From NCBI GenBank assembly GCA_947630365.1, contig CANRHI010000004.1, positions 1-46,570 on the forward strand: a DNA stretch of 46,570 nt. The letters are read 5' to 3'. The DNA is from an uncultured Clostridia bacterium. GTDB lineage: Bacteria; Bacillota; Clostridia; Christensenellales; Borkfalkiaceae. Shown here one piece after another: positions 17,529-26,641 of the stretch (position 1 is the first letter of the stretch; every line of letters starts with the position of its first letter). A program made the translations under genes and the position numbers. The notes beneath the pieces are model-generated. The model saw nothing but the letters and a program-made list of their open reading frames with translations. It had not been told where the DNA came from and made no database searches.

Positions 17529-20018
17529 GTGAAACCCAAATCCATCCTGAAACTTTGTCTTACGGCGGCATGTGCCGCGACGGCGGCGCTGGCGCTCGCG
17601 GCGTGCGGCGACCATACGCATACCTATGCCGAGGCGTGGACGTTCGACGAGACCTCCCACTGGCACTCCGCCACCTGCGGGCACGACGCCAAGGAAAATA
17701 AGAGCGCGCACGACTTCAGAAAGACGGTCGTCGAGCCGACGAGCTCGCAAAAGGGCTACACCTTATATACCTGCGCGTGCGGGTATTCGTACACCGAAAA
17801 CGAGACGGCGCCCACCCCCGCGGGCTCGGAGTACACCTTCGACGAGACCACCCACAGCAAAGACGGCGTGACGGCGGCGCACGAATTTACCGAGAGCGTC
17901 GTCGCCCCCACCTGCACCTCCGCGGGCTACACCAAGCACAGCTGCGTGTGCGGCTACTGGTACGCGGATACCCCCACCGAGCCCATTGACCACACGACGG
18001 ACGAGGGCGTGTTCGGGCACGACGCCGCCATGCATTGGCACCCCTGCCTCGTGTGCGGCATGCCCGTCTCCTCCGAGGCGCACGCGGCGGTGGAGCGCAC
18101 ACAGCCCGCGACCTGCGAGAAAGACGGCTCTGTTTCTCTCGTCTGCACCGTCTGCGGGTACACCCTGCAGGAGACCGTTCTCCCCGCGGGGCACACCTTC
18201 GGCGACGAGCTCGCTTCGAACGAATTCGAGCACTGGTATGTCGCCACCTGCTCTCACAGCGACGCCAAGGGAAGCGTAGAGGACCACTTCTTCGAAGGGG
18301 ACAGCACCACCTGCGCGTTCTGCGGTAAAACGGTCTCTCCTCGCCTCGGCTTCAAGCGCACGGCGGCGGGGGACGGCTATATCGTGACGGGCGTCGGCTC
18401 GTTCAAGGGCACGGAGATCGTTATTCCCGATACCTACAACAATAAGCCCGTCGTGGAGATCGCCGAGAAGGCGTTCCGGAATGTTGAAGTAACTTCTCTC
18501 ACCCTCGGCGAGAATGTGAAGAAGATCGGCAAGGAGGCGTTCCGCGGGGCGCAAATTTCCGCGCTCGTCCTTCCCGAGGCGCTCGAGAGCATCGGCGCCA
18601 AGGCGTTTGCCGAGACAAATATTTCTCAAGTCGAATTGAAGGGCGCGCTCGAGACGATGGGGCAGGCGGCGTTCGGCGACTGCACGTCGCTCACCACTGT
18701 CACCATCTCGACGGCCAAGCCCGTTTCCCTGCCCGTCTCCCTCTTCGAAGGGTGCACGGCACTCGAGGAAGTGAACGGCGAGGGCAAAGTGAAGGAAGTT
18801 GGAGACCTCGCCTTCAGCGGCTGCACGGGGCTCAAGACGCTCGATTTGAGCGTCTGCGAGAAGCTCGGCTTCTCGGCGCTCGGCGGCTGCACCCTCTTAA
18901 AGCCCGCCGGCCTTCCCCTCCTCACCTCGGCGGATGAATATGCCCTCTCGGGCTGCACGATGACGGAGATCGCCCTTCCCCTCTTGAAGAGCGTCCCCGC
19001 CCGCCTCTTTGCGGATTGCACGGCGCTCGCGACAGTCAACCTTGCGGCGGCGGAGAGCCTCGGCGCGTTCGCCTTCGAGGGCTGCACGGCGCTTACGACC
19101 GTGACGGCAAGCAAAGTCGTCTCCATCGGCGAGGAAGCGTTCTCGGGCTGCGCACAGCTCGAACACCTCACCGTCTCCGAGAATATCGCCCGCGTGGAGC
19201 GGGGCGCCTTCGAGGGCACCAAACTGATTCAGGAAGAAAGTGGCGCGAAGTACGTCGGCAACATCCTTGTCGGCGGCACGGGCAGCATTGCCGTGAAGGC
19301 GGGAACGGTCCTCATCATGGACGCCGCCTTCGAGAGCCGCACGGATGCGGGGAACACCGCGCTTACGGGCGTCACCCTTGCAGACAGCGTCCGCTACATC
19401 GGCGCGAACGCCTTCCGCGGCTGCACGAAACTTACGACCATCGATTTGAAGAAGGTCACCCAAATCGGCGCGAACGCCTTCCGCGCGAGCGGACTTACGA
19501 GCGTGACGGTGCCTTCCACCGTCGAGAACGTGGGCGAGAACGCCTTCTACGACTGCATGTCGCTGGCAAGCGTGAACGTCTCGGCAAAGCGCATCGGCGC
19601 GTTCGCCTTCTCGTTTACGGGCGTGGGAAGGGACCTTCAGAATCCCGAGAAGCAGCGCCCCAGCGGCGTGAAACTTGCAAGCCTCACCTTCGGCGAGGGC
19701 GTGGAGAGCATCGGCAGCAACGCCTTCCAATATGCCACTCTTTCGAGCGTGATTCTTCCCGATAGCCTCGTCTCCATCGGCAGATACGCCTTCGCGCACA
19801 CCGATTTGGAGACGGTCACCATTCCCGCGAACGTGACGTTCATCGGCGCGTATGCCTTCTATAAGGCGCCGCTCACCTCGGTCACCTTCCGTCAAAAGAC
19901 GGGCTGGAGCGCGGGCGAAAGGCGCATGTCGGTGGGCACGGCAAAGACGAACGCGACCAACCTTACGGATACGACAAAGTATTGCACCTACGATTGGAGC
20001 AGGGAGGCAACGGTATGA
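17529..20018 (+). CDS. BspA-type leucine-rich-repeat surface lipoprotein
   Basis: 829 residues starting with GTG, chosen because AGGAGG lies 8 bases upstream. The lipobox is LALAACGD, so Cys is lipidated after signal peptide II cleavage. Residues ~27-270 hold about five Cys/His-rich units with patterns such as SHWHSATCGHDA, CACGY, HWHPCLVCGMP and CAFCGK. They look like small zinc-ribbon-like knuckles, often found before LRR_5 domains in Clostridia. From about residue 270 to the end are BspA-type LRR repeats of ~23 residues (IGANAFRGCTKLTTIDL, VGENAFYDCMSLASVNV). Such proteins bind host or bacterial surfaces. The stop overlaps the next gene (ATGA). Its own transcription probably comes from the operon promoter. 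Confidence 0.88.
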   Translation: MKPKSILKLCLTAACAATAALALAACGDHTHTYAEAWTFDETSHWHSATCGHDAKENKSAHDFRKTVVEPTSSQKGYTLYTCACGYSYTENETAPTPAGSEYTFDETTHSKDGVTAAHEFTESVVAPTCTSAGYTKHSCVCGYWYADTPTEPIDHTTDEGVFGHDAAMHWHPCLVCGMPVSSEAHAAVERTQPATCEKDGSVSLVCTVCGYTLQETVLPAGHTFGDELASNEFEHWYVATCSHSDAKGSVEDHFFEGDSTTCAFCGKTVSPRLGFKRTAAGDGYIVTGVGSFKGTEIVIPDTYNNKPVVEIAEKAFRNVEVTSLTLGENVKKIGKEAFRGAQISALVLPEALESIGAKAFAETNISQVELKGALETMGQAAFGDCTSLTTVTISTAKPVSLPVSLFEGCTALEEVNGEGKVKEVGDLAFSGCTGLKTLDLSVCEKLGFSALGGCTLLKPAGLPLLTSADEYALSGCTMTEIALPLLKSVPARLFADCTALATVNLAAAESLGAFAFEGCTALTTVTASKVVSIGEEAFSGCAQLEHLTVSENIARVERGAFEGTKLIQEESGAKYVGNILVGGTGSIAVKAGTVLIMDAAFESRTDAGNTALTGVTLADSVRYIGANAFRGCTKLTTIDLKKVTQIGANAFRASGLTSVTVPSTVENVGENAFYDCMSLASVNVSAKRIGAFAFSFTGVGRDLQNPEKQRPSGVKLASLTFGEGVESIGSNAFQYATLSSVILPDSLVSIGRYAFAHTDLETVTIPANVTFIGAYAFYKAPLTSVTFRQKTGWSAGERRMSVGTAKTNATNLTDTTKYCTYDWSREATV

Positions 20019-22240
20019 AGCGCAGAGCCATCTATTTACACATTCTCCTCGTCCTTCTTCTCTCCCTCCTGTGCGGGGGAATGCTCGTCGGCTGCGGCGA
20101 AACCGTCGCCGCGCCCGAGGTGAAGAACGTTTCCATCGCCGCCGTCGAGGGGACGACGGGCACCGTCGGCACGCCCCACCGCGTGACCTTCGAGGCGCCC
20201 GAGGGGTGCGAGATAAGCTACTCCGTCGTGCTCGGCGAGGCCCCCGCCACGGTGAGCGACTTCCGCCGCGACGGCGACGCCTTCCTCTTCTATAAGGCGG
20301 GGACGTACACCGTCACGGTGTATGCCGCCAAGGACGGCATGCTCGGAAGCGGCGCCGCGACCCTTTCCGTCAAGGCGGCGGGGCTGGGCGAAGTCAAGCT
20401 CACGGCACCCTCGGGCTACGGGAAAGTCGGCACAAAGCACGCGCTTTCCTGCGAGGGCATGAGCGCGGCGGCAAAAGTGAGCGTGGAAAAGGACGGCGCA
20501 CCCACCGAGGACGCGGCCTATTCCGCCGCGGAGGGCACCATTGTGTTCGCTTCCGCGGGGACGTACACCGTCGTCGTCGAGGAGGGCGGCGAGAAAAAGA
20601 CCGCCACCATCGAGATCGTTGCCACGGCGGCGCCCACCCTCACCCTCTCCTTCGCGGAGAGCAGCGTGAAGGAGGACGGGGCGGCGGCATTCGAAGCCGT
20701 TGCCCACTTCGACGCGGGCGACGGCGAGGCGGAGCGCAGCTTCAAGGCGCTCTACAGACTGGACGGCACGGCGGAATACGCCGAAGCGGAGGAGGGGAGC
20801 TACACCCTTCTCGGCGAGCTGTTCCTTCCGCACACGGCAGGGGAGTGGAAGCTCGTCTGCACCGTGAAGGGCACGAGCGGCAGTACCGCCGAGGCGGAGG
20901 CGGAGATCTCCTGCGAGGCGGCGGCCCTTTCCCTTTCCCCCCGCGGGGCGGAGCGTTACCGCATCCGCACGGGGCAGGCGGTGGAAATTTCCTACCTTGC
21001 CGACGGCGCAACGGACAAATACAACGTCAGCTTCGATACGCACGGCAACGCCGACGTAATTGCCGAGGCGGGGACGGGGACTTCCGTCCGCATCACCTCT
21101 TCGCAGCCCGATTGGTTCACCGTGACCGTCGTCTACACCCACAAAGTGTTTACCACCGTCCAGCAGCGGGTGAATATCGACGTCTACTCTGTCGAAAATC
21201 TCACCTATGCGCCCGTTTGGGGGGAGGACCCCTTTGGCGGAATGCCCTCCGAAGTGCTCACCTGCATGGGGCATCTCCTCTATGTGGACGCGACTTCGCA
21301 TGGCGGCACGCCGCACACCTTCCTTCCCGAGGAGGCGGAATTCGAAGTCGTCAAAAACAGCGTGAAATCGAGAGAAGGCTCCAAGGACGTCCAAAAGGAC
21401 GTGCGCATCCTCTTCGCGGGGAACAATTTGAGCTATCCCTACCTCTTCGTGGACGACCTCGACGCCTGCAAGGCAACGGGCAAATTCACCGTGCGGATGA
21501 AGCTCACCGACCCGCGCACGGGCTACGCCGCCGTCGCCGAGAAGGAATTTACGGTGACCGCCACGGGCTCGGAGGACGCAGCCGCCGCCAAGAAGATCTC
21601 CGACTATGTGAAAAAATATAACGCCTTCTTCGGCGCGGACGCCATGGACCTTACGGGCATGCCCAAGGATTGCCGCCTCAACATGGTGCTCACCAGCGGC
21701 GGGATCATTATGCACCGCCGTGGCGCCGAATGGAGTTTGAACGGCGGGAATGCCGACTTCGCCAAGATGACCTTCGCGGAGGCGACGGAAAACTTCCGCC
21801 TCGATCTCAAATTTACCCTGCTTGCCCCCAACCCGAGCTCGGGCGCGGCGTGGCTGGGCATCGGCGTGCGCACCGTGGATAAGGACGGCTGGGCGGGCTT
21901 CTTCGACCTCAAAGCGGACGGCGGGAAATTCGTCCTCGCGCCCGCCTTCGACAACGGAACGCTCACCGAGCTCCCCGCCGCGGGAGCCGAGCTTCCCGAG
22001 GCAAAGAGCGGCGCCGTCATCGAGCTTCGGCTGGAGAGAAGGGCGAGCGGCGATGCCGTCGAGTACGCGGCGTACTACAAGGCGGCGGGAGAGTATCGCC
22101 TCTACGCGCGCTGGATCGGCACCAAGTCGACGCAGGCGGGGAACATCGGCGCGCCCGTCATGCAGCTCCAATTCACCCACAGGAACGCGGGCGGCTGCTA
22201 CGCCGTGGAGAACGTCTCCCTCCTCCGCTTTGACGTTTGA
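20015..22240 (+). CDS. Large surface lipoprotein with Ig-like repeats and a C-terminal jelly-roll domain
   Basis: 741 residues. The signal peptide is MKRRAIYLHILLVLLLSLLC, with the lipobox GMLVGCGE. Several Ig/PKD-like beta repeats follow, each ending in an AGTYTV-type strand (YKAGTYTVTVYA, ASAGTYTVVVEE, plus later TAGEWKLVC and PDWFTVTVVY variants). The C-terminal ~190 residues, from about WSLNGGNADFAKMTF, have the pattern of a concanavalin-like jelly roll (WLGIGVRTVDKDGWAGFFDL, IELRLERRASG, YAVENVSLLRFDV), suggesting glycan binding. No catalytic residues can be assigned. The ATGA overlap with the LRR lipoprotein shows co-translation. The function is probably substrate capture on the cell surface. 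Confidence 0.75.
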   Translation: MKRRAIYLHILLVLLLSLLCGGMLVGCGETVAAPEVKNVSIAAVEGTTGTVGTPHRVTFEAPEGCEISYSVVLGEAPATVSDFRRDGDAFLFYKAGTYTVTVYAAKDGMLGSGAATLSVKAAGLGEVKLTAPSGYGKVGTKHALSCEGMSAAAKVSVEKDGAPTEDAAYSAAEGTIVFASAGTYTVVVEEGGEKKTATIEIVATAAPTLTLSFAESSVKEDGAAAFEAVAHFDAGDGEAERSFKALYRLDGTAEYAEAEEGSYTLLGELFLPHTAGEWKLVCTVKGTSGSTAEAEAEISCEAAALSLSPRGAERYRIRTGQAVEISYLADGATDKYNVSFDTHGNADVIAEAGTGTSVRITSSQPDWFTVTVVYTHKVFTTVQQRVNIDVYSVENLTYAPVWGEDPFGGMPSEVLTCMGHLLYVDATSHGGTPHTFLPEEAEFEVVKNSVKSREGSKDVQKDVRILFAGNNLSYPYLFVDDLDACKATGKFTVRMKLTDPRTGYAAVAEKEFTVTATGSEDAAAAKKISDYVKKYNAFFGADAMDLTGMPKDCRLNMVLTSGGIIMHRRGAEWSLNGGNADFAKMTFAEATENFRLDLKFTLLAPNPSSGAAWLGIGVRTVDKDGWAGFFDLKADGGKFVLAPAFDNGTLTELPAAGAELPEAKSGAVIELRLERRASGDAVEYAAYYKAAGEYRLYARWIGTKSTQAGNIGAPVMQLQFTHRNAGGCYAVENVSLLRFDV

Positions 22241-22272
22241 GCAAAAACCCAAATACAACGTATCGCGTCAAC

Positions 22273-22296
22273 GACCCCCGATCTTTCGGGGGTCTT
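22273..22296 (+). terminator. Hairpin terminator after the surface-protein operon
   Basis: GACCCCCGA (22273-22281) pairs with TCGGGGGTC (22286-22294) around a 4-base loop. Only TT follows, so it is a strong hairpin with a weak T tract; termination is likely but not certain. Confidence 0.65.
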
Positions 22297-22302
22297 GCGT
22301 AT

Positions 22303-22331
22303 TTGACATTCTTCCGCGCATGCTATATAAT
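22303..22331 (+). promoter_or_regulatory. Consensus sigma-70 promoter for the Y-family polymerase gene
   Basis: TTGACA (22303-22308) and TATAAT (22326-22331) are both perfect and separated by 17 bases. No GAAC-N4-GTTC LexA-type box is visible around it, so SOS control by a Bacillus-type LexA is not supported here. Confidence 0.9.
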
Positions 22332-22365
22332 AGGGGAAAACGGGCGGGAGCCGAAGGAGGTGCGC

Positions 22366-23928
22366 ATGAAGCAAGCGGGAAGTTTCAAACCGAATATGAC
22401 CGCGGCGACCGCGGGAAGCGGAAAGGACGCGGAAAAGACGTACATCGCCATCGACCTCAAGTCCTTCTACGCCTCCGTGGAGTGCGTCCAAAGGGGGCTC
22501 GACCCGCTCTCCGTCAATCTCGTCGTGGCGGACGAGAGCAGGACGGAAAAGACCATCTGCCTCGCCGTTTCCCCCGCGCTCAAGGAGTACGGCGTCCCCG
22601 GGCGGCCGCGGCTCTTCGAAGTGGCGGAGAAGGTGCGCGCCGTCAACGCCAAGCGGCGGGAACACGCCCCCGCCCGCACCCTTTCGGGGAAGTCGGTCTA
22701 CAAGGGGGAGCTCATCAGCGACCCCTCCCTTGCGGTGGACTACATCGTCGCCCCGCCGCGCATGGAGCTATACGAGAAGGTGAGCGCGCAGATCTTCGGC
22801 ATCTACGCGGAATTTGTCTCGCCGGAGGACATCCACGTCTACTCCATCGACGAAGTGTTCATCGACGCGACGGGCTATCTTGCCCGCTACCGCATGTCGG
22901 GGCACGAGCTCGCCATGCGGCTCATCCGCGAAGTGCTCTCCCGCACGGGCATCACGGCGACGGCGGGCGTCGGGAGCAACCTCTTCCTTTGCAAGGTGGC
23001 GATGGATATCGTCGCCAAGCACATGCCCCCCGACCGCGACGGGGTGCGCATCGCCGAGCTCGACGAGATGGAATACAGAAAAATGCTGTGGGGGCACCGC
23101 CCCATCACCGACTTTTGGCGGGTGGGCCGCGGGTATGCGAGAAGGCTGGAGGAGCACGGCATGTACACGATGGGGGATGTCGCGCTCTGTTCCGTCCGCA
23201 ATGAGGACCTCCTCTTTCAGCTCTTCGGGGTGAACGCGGAGCTCCTCATCGACCACGCGTGGGGGTGGGAGCCGTGCACCATCGCCCAGATCAAGGCATA
23301 CCGCCCGCAGTCGAACAGCCTCGGCGCGGGGCAGGTGCTGCAGAGCGCCTATTCCTTCGAGAAGGGCGGGCTCATCGTGCGCGAGATGGCAGACGCGCTC
23401 GCGCTCGACCTCGTGGAGAAGGGGCTCGTCACCGACCAGATCGTGCTCGGCGTCGATTACGACACCGAGAGCCTGAAAACCCCCGAGGCGCAGGCGGCAT
23501 ATGCGGGAGAAATCGTTCTCGACGGGTACGGAAGGCAAAAGCCCAAGCCCGCGCACGGCTCGGTCCGTTTGAAGGCATACACCTCCTCGGCGCGGCAGAT
23601 CATGGAGGCGGCGTTCGGGCTGTATCGGCGCATTGCGGACCCCCGCCTTCTCGTGCGGAAGCTGTTCGTCACGGCGAGCCGCGTGCTTCCCAAGGAGAAG
23701 ATCCCCGCCGCAGCTCCGCAGCAGCTCGACCTCTTCACCGACCACGAGGCGAGGGAAAGAGAGGCGCGGGCGGAGGAGGAAGCGCTCGGGCGCGAACAGC
23801 GGGTGCAGGAGGCGGTGCTCTCCGTGCACAAAAAATTCGGAAAGAACGCCCTCGTGCGGGGCATGGACCTCGAGGAGGGCGCCACGACGCGGGAGCGGAA
23901 CGGACAGATCGGAGGGCACAAAAAATGA
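22366..23928 (+). CDS. Y-family (UmuC/DinB-like) translesion DNA polymerase
   Basis: 520 residues. Catalytic acidic residues are D30 in YIAIDLKSFYASVE, and D162 and E163 in VYSIDEVFID. The fingers/palm region, the helix-hairpin-helix thumb (around DFWRVGRGYARRLEEHGMYTMGDV) and a little-finger domain are in normal order. A beta-clamp-binding QLDLF lies at residues 453-457, so the enzyme works with the replication clamp. It inserts nucleotides opposite damaged template bases. It is closer to the UvrX/UmuC branch of Bacillota than to DinB/Pol IV, because it is long and paired with YolD. The ATG at 22366 has GAAGGAGG upstream. An ATGA overlap joins it to the YolD gene. Confidence 0.92.
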   Translation: MKQAGSFKPNMTAATAGSGKDAEKTYIAIDLKSFYASVECVQRGLDPLSVNLVVADESRTEKTICLAVSPALKEYGVPGRPRLFEVAEKVRAVNAKRREHAPARTLSGKSVYKGELISDPSLAVDYIVAPPRMELYEKVSAQIFGIYAEFVSPEDIHVYSIDEVFIDATGYLARYRMSGHELAMRLIREVLSRTGITATAGVGSNLFLCKVAMDIVAKHMPPDRDGVRIAELDEMEYRKMLWGHRPITDFWRVGRGYARRLEEHGMYTMGDVALCSVRNEDLLFQLFGVNAELLIDHAWGWEPCTIAQIKAYRPQSNSLGAGQVLQSAYSFEKGGLIVREMADALALDLVEKGLVTDQIVLGVDYDTESLKTPEAQAAYAGEIVLDGYGRQKPKPAHGSVRLKAYTSSARQIMEAAFGLYRRIADPRLLVRKLFVTASRVLPKEKIPAAAPQQLDLFTDHEAREREARAEEEALGREQRVQEAVLSVHKKFGKNALVRGMDLEEGATTRERNGQIGGHKK

Positions 23929-24329
23929 ACGACTACTCGGAAATTTTGCATCTTCCGCACGTCCGCCCCAAAAATCACCCACCCATGTCCGCGGAAGCGC
24001 GCGCGGCGCAGTTTTCTCCCTTTGCCGCCTTGCGTGGCTTCGACGAGGAGATCGACGAGACGGCGCGCTTCACCGAGCAGCAAATTACCGTCGGCGAGGA
24101 GGCGCAAGGGGAGATCGCCGACGCCCTCCGCGCCATCCGCGAGAATATCGGAAAGCGCGAGGAAGTGGAGATCGTGTACTTCCTCCCCGACGAAAAGAAG
24201 GAGGGCGGAAGGTACGTCACCGCCCGCCAAACGGTGAAAAAGTTGCTTGAGGCCGAGCGCGCCCTCCTCCTTCAGGACAACACCCTCGTCCCCTTCGAGA
24301 CCATCTATTTCCTGAAGGCGGTAAAATGA
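23925..24329 (+). CDS. YolD-like protein
   Basis: 134 residues of the YolD-like family, found next to UmuC-type polymerases in Bacillota and thought to act like UmuD as a partner or regulator. Visible hallmarks are an N-terminal HPPMSAEARAAQFSPFAAL region and a C-terminal segment with VEIVYFLPDEKKEGGRYV. The start overlaps the polymerase stop by four bases. No self-cleavage Ser-Lys dyad can be recognised, so the comparison with UmuD is by context only. Confidence 0.85.
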   Translation: MNDYSEILHLPHVRPKNHPPMSAEARAAQFSPFAALRGFDEEIDETARFTEQQITVGEEAQGEIADALRAIRENIGKREEVEIVYFLPDEKKEGGRYVTARQTVKKLLEAERALLLQDNTLVPFETIYFLKAVK

Positions 24330-24395
24330 TCTTTCCAAGAACGGGGCGCGATTTTTGCGAAAAGGGTTGACAAATCACCGCAATGAGGGAGAAAT

Positions 24396-24491
24396 ATGGC
24401 AAATAAGTATTGCTTGAAAATTTTCCCCTTGGCGCAAAAGGATATGGAAAGCATTTTTGCCTATATTTCCGAGCAGTTGAAAAATCCATGA
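24396..24491 (+). pseudogene. Remnant of a RelE/ParE-family toxin (N-terminal 31 residues)
   Basis: The frame encodes MANKYCLKIFPLAQKDMESI followed by FAYISEQLKNP, then stops. This matches the first beta strand and helix pair of ParE/RelE toxins, which usually read KISPEAEKDLEEIYDYIAEELxNP and continue for another ~60 residues. Everything after NP is missing, replaced by a hairpin terminator. A GAGGGAG ribosome-binding site and a TTGACA hexamer remain upstream. No antitoxin gene is present. The toxin cannot be functional in this form. Confidence 0.6.
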
Positions 24492-24501
24492 ACTGCGAAT
24501 A

Positions 24502-24536
24502 CCCCCGAGCCCCCTCGTACAGAGGGGGCTCGGGGG
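24502..24536. terminator. Strong bidirectional hairpin between yolD/toxin remnant and iscR
   Basis: CCCCCGAGCCCCCTC (24502-24516) and GAGGGGGCTCGGGGG (24522-24536) form a perfect 15-bp stem with a 5-base loop. T runs are short on both sides. It lies between converging genes and probably blocks read-through in both directions. Confidence 0.7.
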
Positions 24537-24570
24537 TTCGAACGGAGTATTCCGAAATGCTGTTTGAAAG

Positions 24571-24966
24571 TTATCCCTCTTTGGGCAAAAGGTCGCAGAG
24601 GGTGTAGCGGGAGAGGAATTCGTTCACCGTCTCGTCGAGGGCCTTCCAGACGGGGAGCGTCGGGCAGACGGCGGCGCGGGGGCAGCCCTCTTCCATACAG
24701 CTCGAGGAGGAGAGCGAGGTCTCCGCCGTGCGCAAAATTTCGGCGAGGGTGTATTCCTTCGGCGCGCGGGCGAGCTTATACCCGCCGTTCTTGCCGCGGG
24801 CGGCCTCCACCAGCCCCGCCTTGGCGAGCGCGGTCATGATGTTCTCCGAATACTTGTGGGGGATGCCCTCTTCCTCGGCGATCTCTTTGAGGGAAGCATA
24901 GCCCTCCCTTCCCGCGAGCGCCGTCATGATATGCAGGGCGTACCTGCCCCGCGTGGAGATCATCAT
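24571..24966 (-). CDS. iscR: Rrf2/IscR-type iron-sulfur-responsive transcription regulator
   Basis: 131 residues with a winged helix (STRGRYALHIMTALAG, then ASLKEIAEEEGIPHKYSENIM) and the Rrf2 recognition region (GKNGGYKLAR). Three cysteines, C90, C95 and C101 in CMEEGCPRAAVC, are in the position of the [2Fe-2S] ligands of IscR. The protein is expected to sense cluster supply and repress the operon. It is the last gene of iscS-iscU-iscR; its ATG overlaps the iscU stop by four bases. A palindrome at the operon promoter is the likely binding site. Confidence 0.9.
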   Translation of the reverse strand: MMISTRGRYALHIMTALAGREGYASLKEIAEEEGIPHKYSENIMTALAKAGLVEAARGKNGGYKLARAPKEYTLAEILRTAETSLSSSSCMEEGCPRAAVCPTLPVWKALDETVNEFLSRYTLCDLLPKEG

Positions 24967-25409
24967 TCCTCGCCCCCGTCCTCATGCTCGTGCGCGCAGT
25001 GGCTGCATGCGGGGAACATGGCTTCGTCGTAGGGGATGTGGTTTTTCTCGTAGTAGTCGCGGATGGCGGCCTGCACCGCCTGTTCGGCGAGCACCGAGCA
25101 GTGCAGCTTGTAGGCGGGGAGCCCGTCGAGCGCCTCGGTCACCGCCTTATTGGTGAGCTGAAGGGCTTCCGCGATGGGCTTGCCCTTGATCATCTCCGTC
25201 GCCATGGAGCTCGAAGCGATGGCGCTGCCGCAGCCGAAGGTCTCGAACTTCACGTCCTCGATGACGCCGTCCTTCACCTTGATATACATCTTCATGATGT
25301 CGCCGCACTTGGCGTTGCCGACCTCGCCCACGCCGTCGGGATTTTCGATGACGCCCACATTGCGCGGGTTGCGGAAGTGGTCCATGACCTTTTCACTATA
25401 CAAAGACAT
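24963..25409 (-). CDS. iscU: Iron-sulfur cluster scaffold protein IscU/NifU
   Basis: 148 residues. The three conserved scaffold cysteines are C35 (in KCGD, with D37), C60 (FGCGSAIASSS) and C104 (LHCSVLAEQAV). The protein receives sulfur from the cysteine desulfurase encoded just upstream and assembles [Fe-S] clusters. The C-terminus carries an additional CSHCAHEHEDGGEE tail with two Cys and two His, commonly seen in clostridial NifU-like proteins and possibly metal-binding. It is translated 18 bases after the iscS stop. Confidence 0.95.
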   Translation of the reverse strand: MSLYSEKVMDHFRNPRNVGVIENPDGVGEVGNAKCGDIMKMYIKVKDGVIEDVKFETFGCGSAIASSSMATEMIKGKPIAEALQLTNKAVTEALDGLPAYKLHCSVLAEQAVQAAIRDYYEKNHIPYDEAMFPACSHCAHEHEDGGEE

Positions 25410-25427
25410 TGTCGTTTACCGTCCTTT

Positions 25428-26615
25428 TCAGAGAATAAAACTGCGTTTGCCCTCTTGCAGGTCCCGCCAGACGGGCGAGAAGGAGCGAACTTTTTCGACG
25501 ACCGCGGGCACGGCGGAGAGGAGATATTCCACCTCTTCCATGGTGTTGGTGCCGTCGAGAGTGAGGCGAAGGGAGCCGTGCGCCACGTCGTGCACCCGCC
25601 CGATCGCAAGGAGCACATGCGAAGGGTCGAGCGAGCCCGAAGTGCACGCCGAGCCCGAGGAGGCGCTCACGCCCATGTCGTCGAGGTAGAGAAGGAGCGA
25701 TTCGCCCTCCACGCCCTCGAAGCAGAAGCTCACGTTGCCCGCGAGCCGATGCACCCTGTCGCCGTTCAGGGCGCAATGGGGGACTTTTTCGAGCCCCTCG
25801 ATGAGCCTATCCCGCATGGCGGAGACGCGCTTCGTCACTTCGGGGAGCTCGGCGATCGCCTCTTCGAGCGCCACCGTCATGGCGACGATGGCGGGAAGGT
25901 TTTCCGTCCCCGCGCGCTTGCCCTTTTCCTGCGCCCCGCCCTCGATGAGGGGATAGAGCGGAGCCCCGCGCCGCGCATACAGCGCACCCACGCCCCGCGG
26001 GCCGCCGAACTTGTGCGCCGAGAGGGCGAGATAGTCGCAGCCGAGCGCTTGTACATTCACGGGCATGTGCCCGACCGCCTGCACCGCGTCCGTGTGGAAG
26101 GGGACCTTCTTCGCGAGGCAAATTTTGGAAATTTCTTCGACGGGCTGGATGGTGCCGATCTCGTTGTTGGCGAGCATGACCGAGACGAGGCAGGTGTTGT
26201 CGTCGATGGCATTTTCGGCGTCCGCGACTTTCACGATGCCGTCTGCCCCCACGGGCAGGAGGACGACTTCGTACCCCTCCTTCTCGAGCTTTTTCAACGT
26301 GTGAAGCACGGCGTGGTGCTCGATGGCGGTGGAGACGATGCGCTTTTTGCCCTTGAGCGCGCCCCATTTCGCCGCGGAGAGGAGGGCTTGGTTGTCTGCC
26401 TCGCTTCCCCCCGAGGTAAAGACGATCTCATTCGCATTTGCCCCGAGAAGGGCGGCAATGCGCGCGCGGCAGTCCTCCAACACTTCCTTCGCCCGCTGAC
26501 CCTCCGAGTGCAGAGAGGAGGGGTTGCCGTAAAATTCGTTCGCGGCGTCCGTATAGGCCTTGAGCGCCGAAGCGCGCATCTTGGTCGTCGCCGCATGATC
26601 CGCATAGACTCTCAT
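25428..26615 (-). CDS. iscS: Cysteine desulfurase (NifS/IscS class)
   Basis: 395 residues. A PLP-dependent enzyme that takes sulfur from cysteine for cluster assembly. The PLP lysine is K202 in LSAHKFGGPRGVG, and the catalytic cysteine is C324 in SGSACTSGSLDPSHVL. N-terminal YADHAATT, the TSGGSEADNQ segment and IEHHAVL are also classic. It is the first gene of the operon iscS-iscU-iscR and lies directly behind a consensus promoter and palindrome. Confidence 0.95.
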   Translation of the reverse strand: MRVYADHAATTKMRASALKAYTDAANEFYGNPSSLHSEGQRAKEVLEDCRARIAALLGANANEIVFTSGGSEADNQALLSAAKWGALKGKKRIVSTAIEHHAVLHTLKKLEKEGYEVVLLPVGADGIVKVADAENAIDDNTCLVSVMLANNEIGTIQPVEEISKICLAKKVPFHTDAVQAVGHMPVNVQALGCDYLALSAHKFGGPRGVGALYARRGAPLYPLIEGGAQEKGKRAGTENLPAIVAMTVALEEAIAELPEVTKRVSAMRDRLIEGLEKVPHCALNGDRVHRLAGNVSFCFEGVEGESLLLYLDDMGVSASSGSACTSGSLDPSHVLLAIGRVHDVAHGSLRLTLDGTNTMEEVEYLLSAVPAVVEKVRSFSPVWRDLQEGKRSFIL

Positions 26616-26641
26616 AGCTGAAATTGTACCCTCGCGTTATT

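Noticed and set aside
22290..22366. LexA/SOS box upstream of the Y-family polymerase
   Set aside because: I looked for GAAC-N4-GTTC or a similar palindrome around the promoter and found none.
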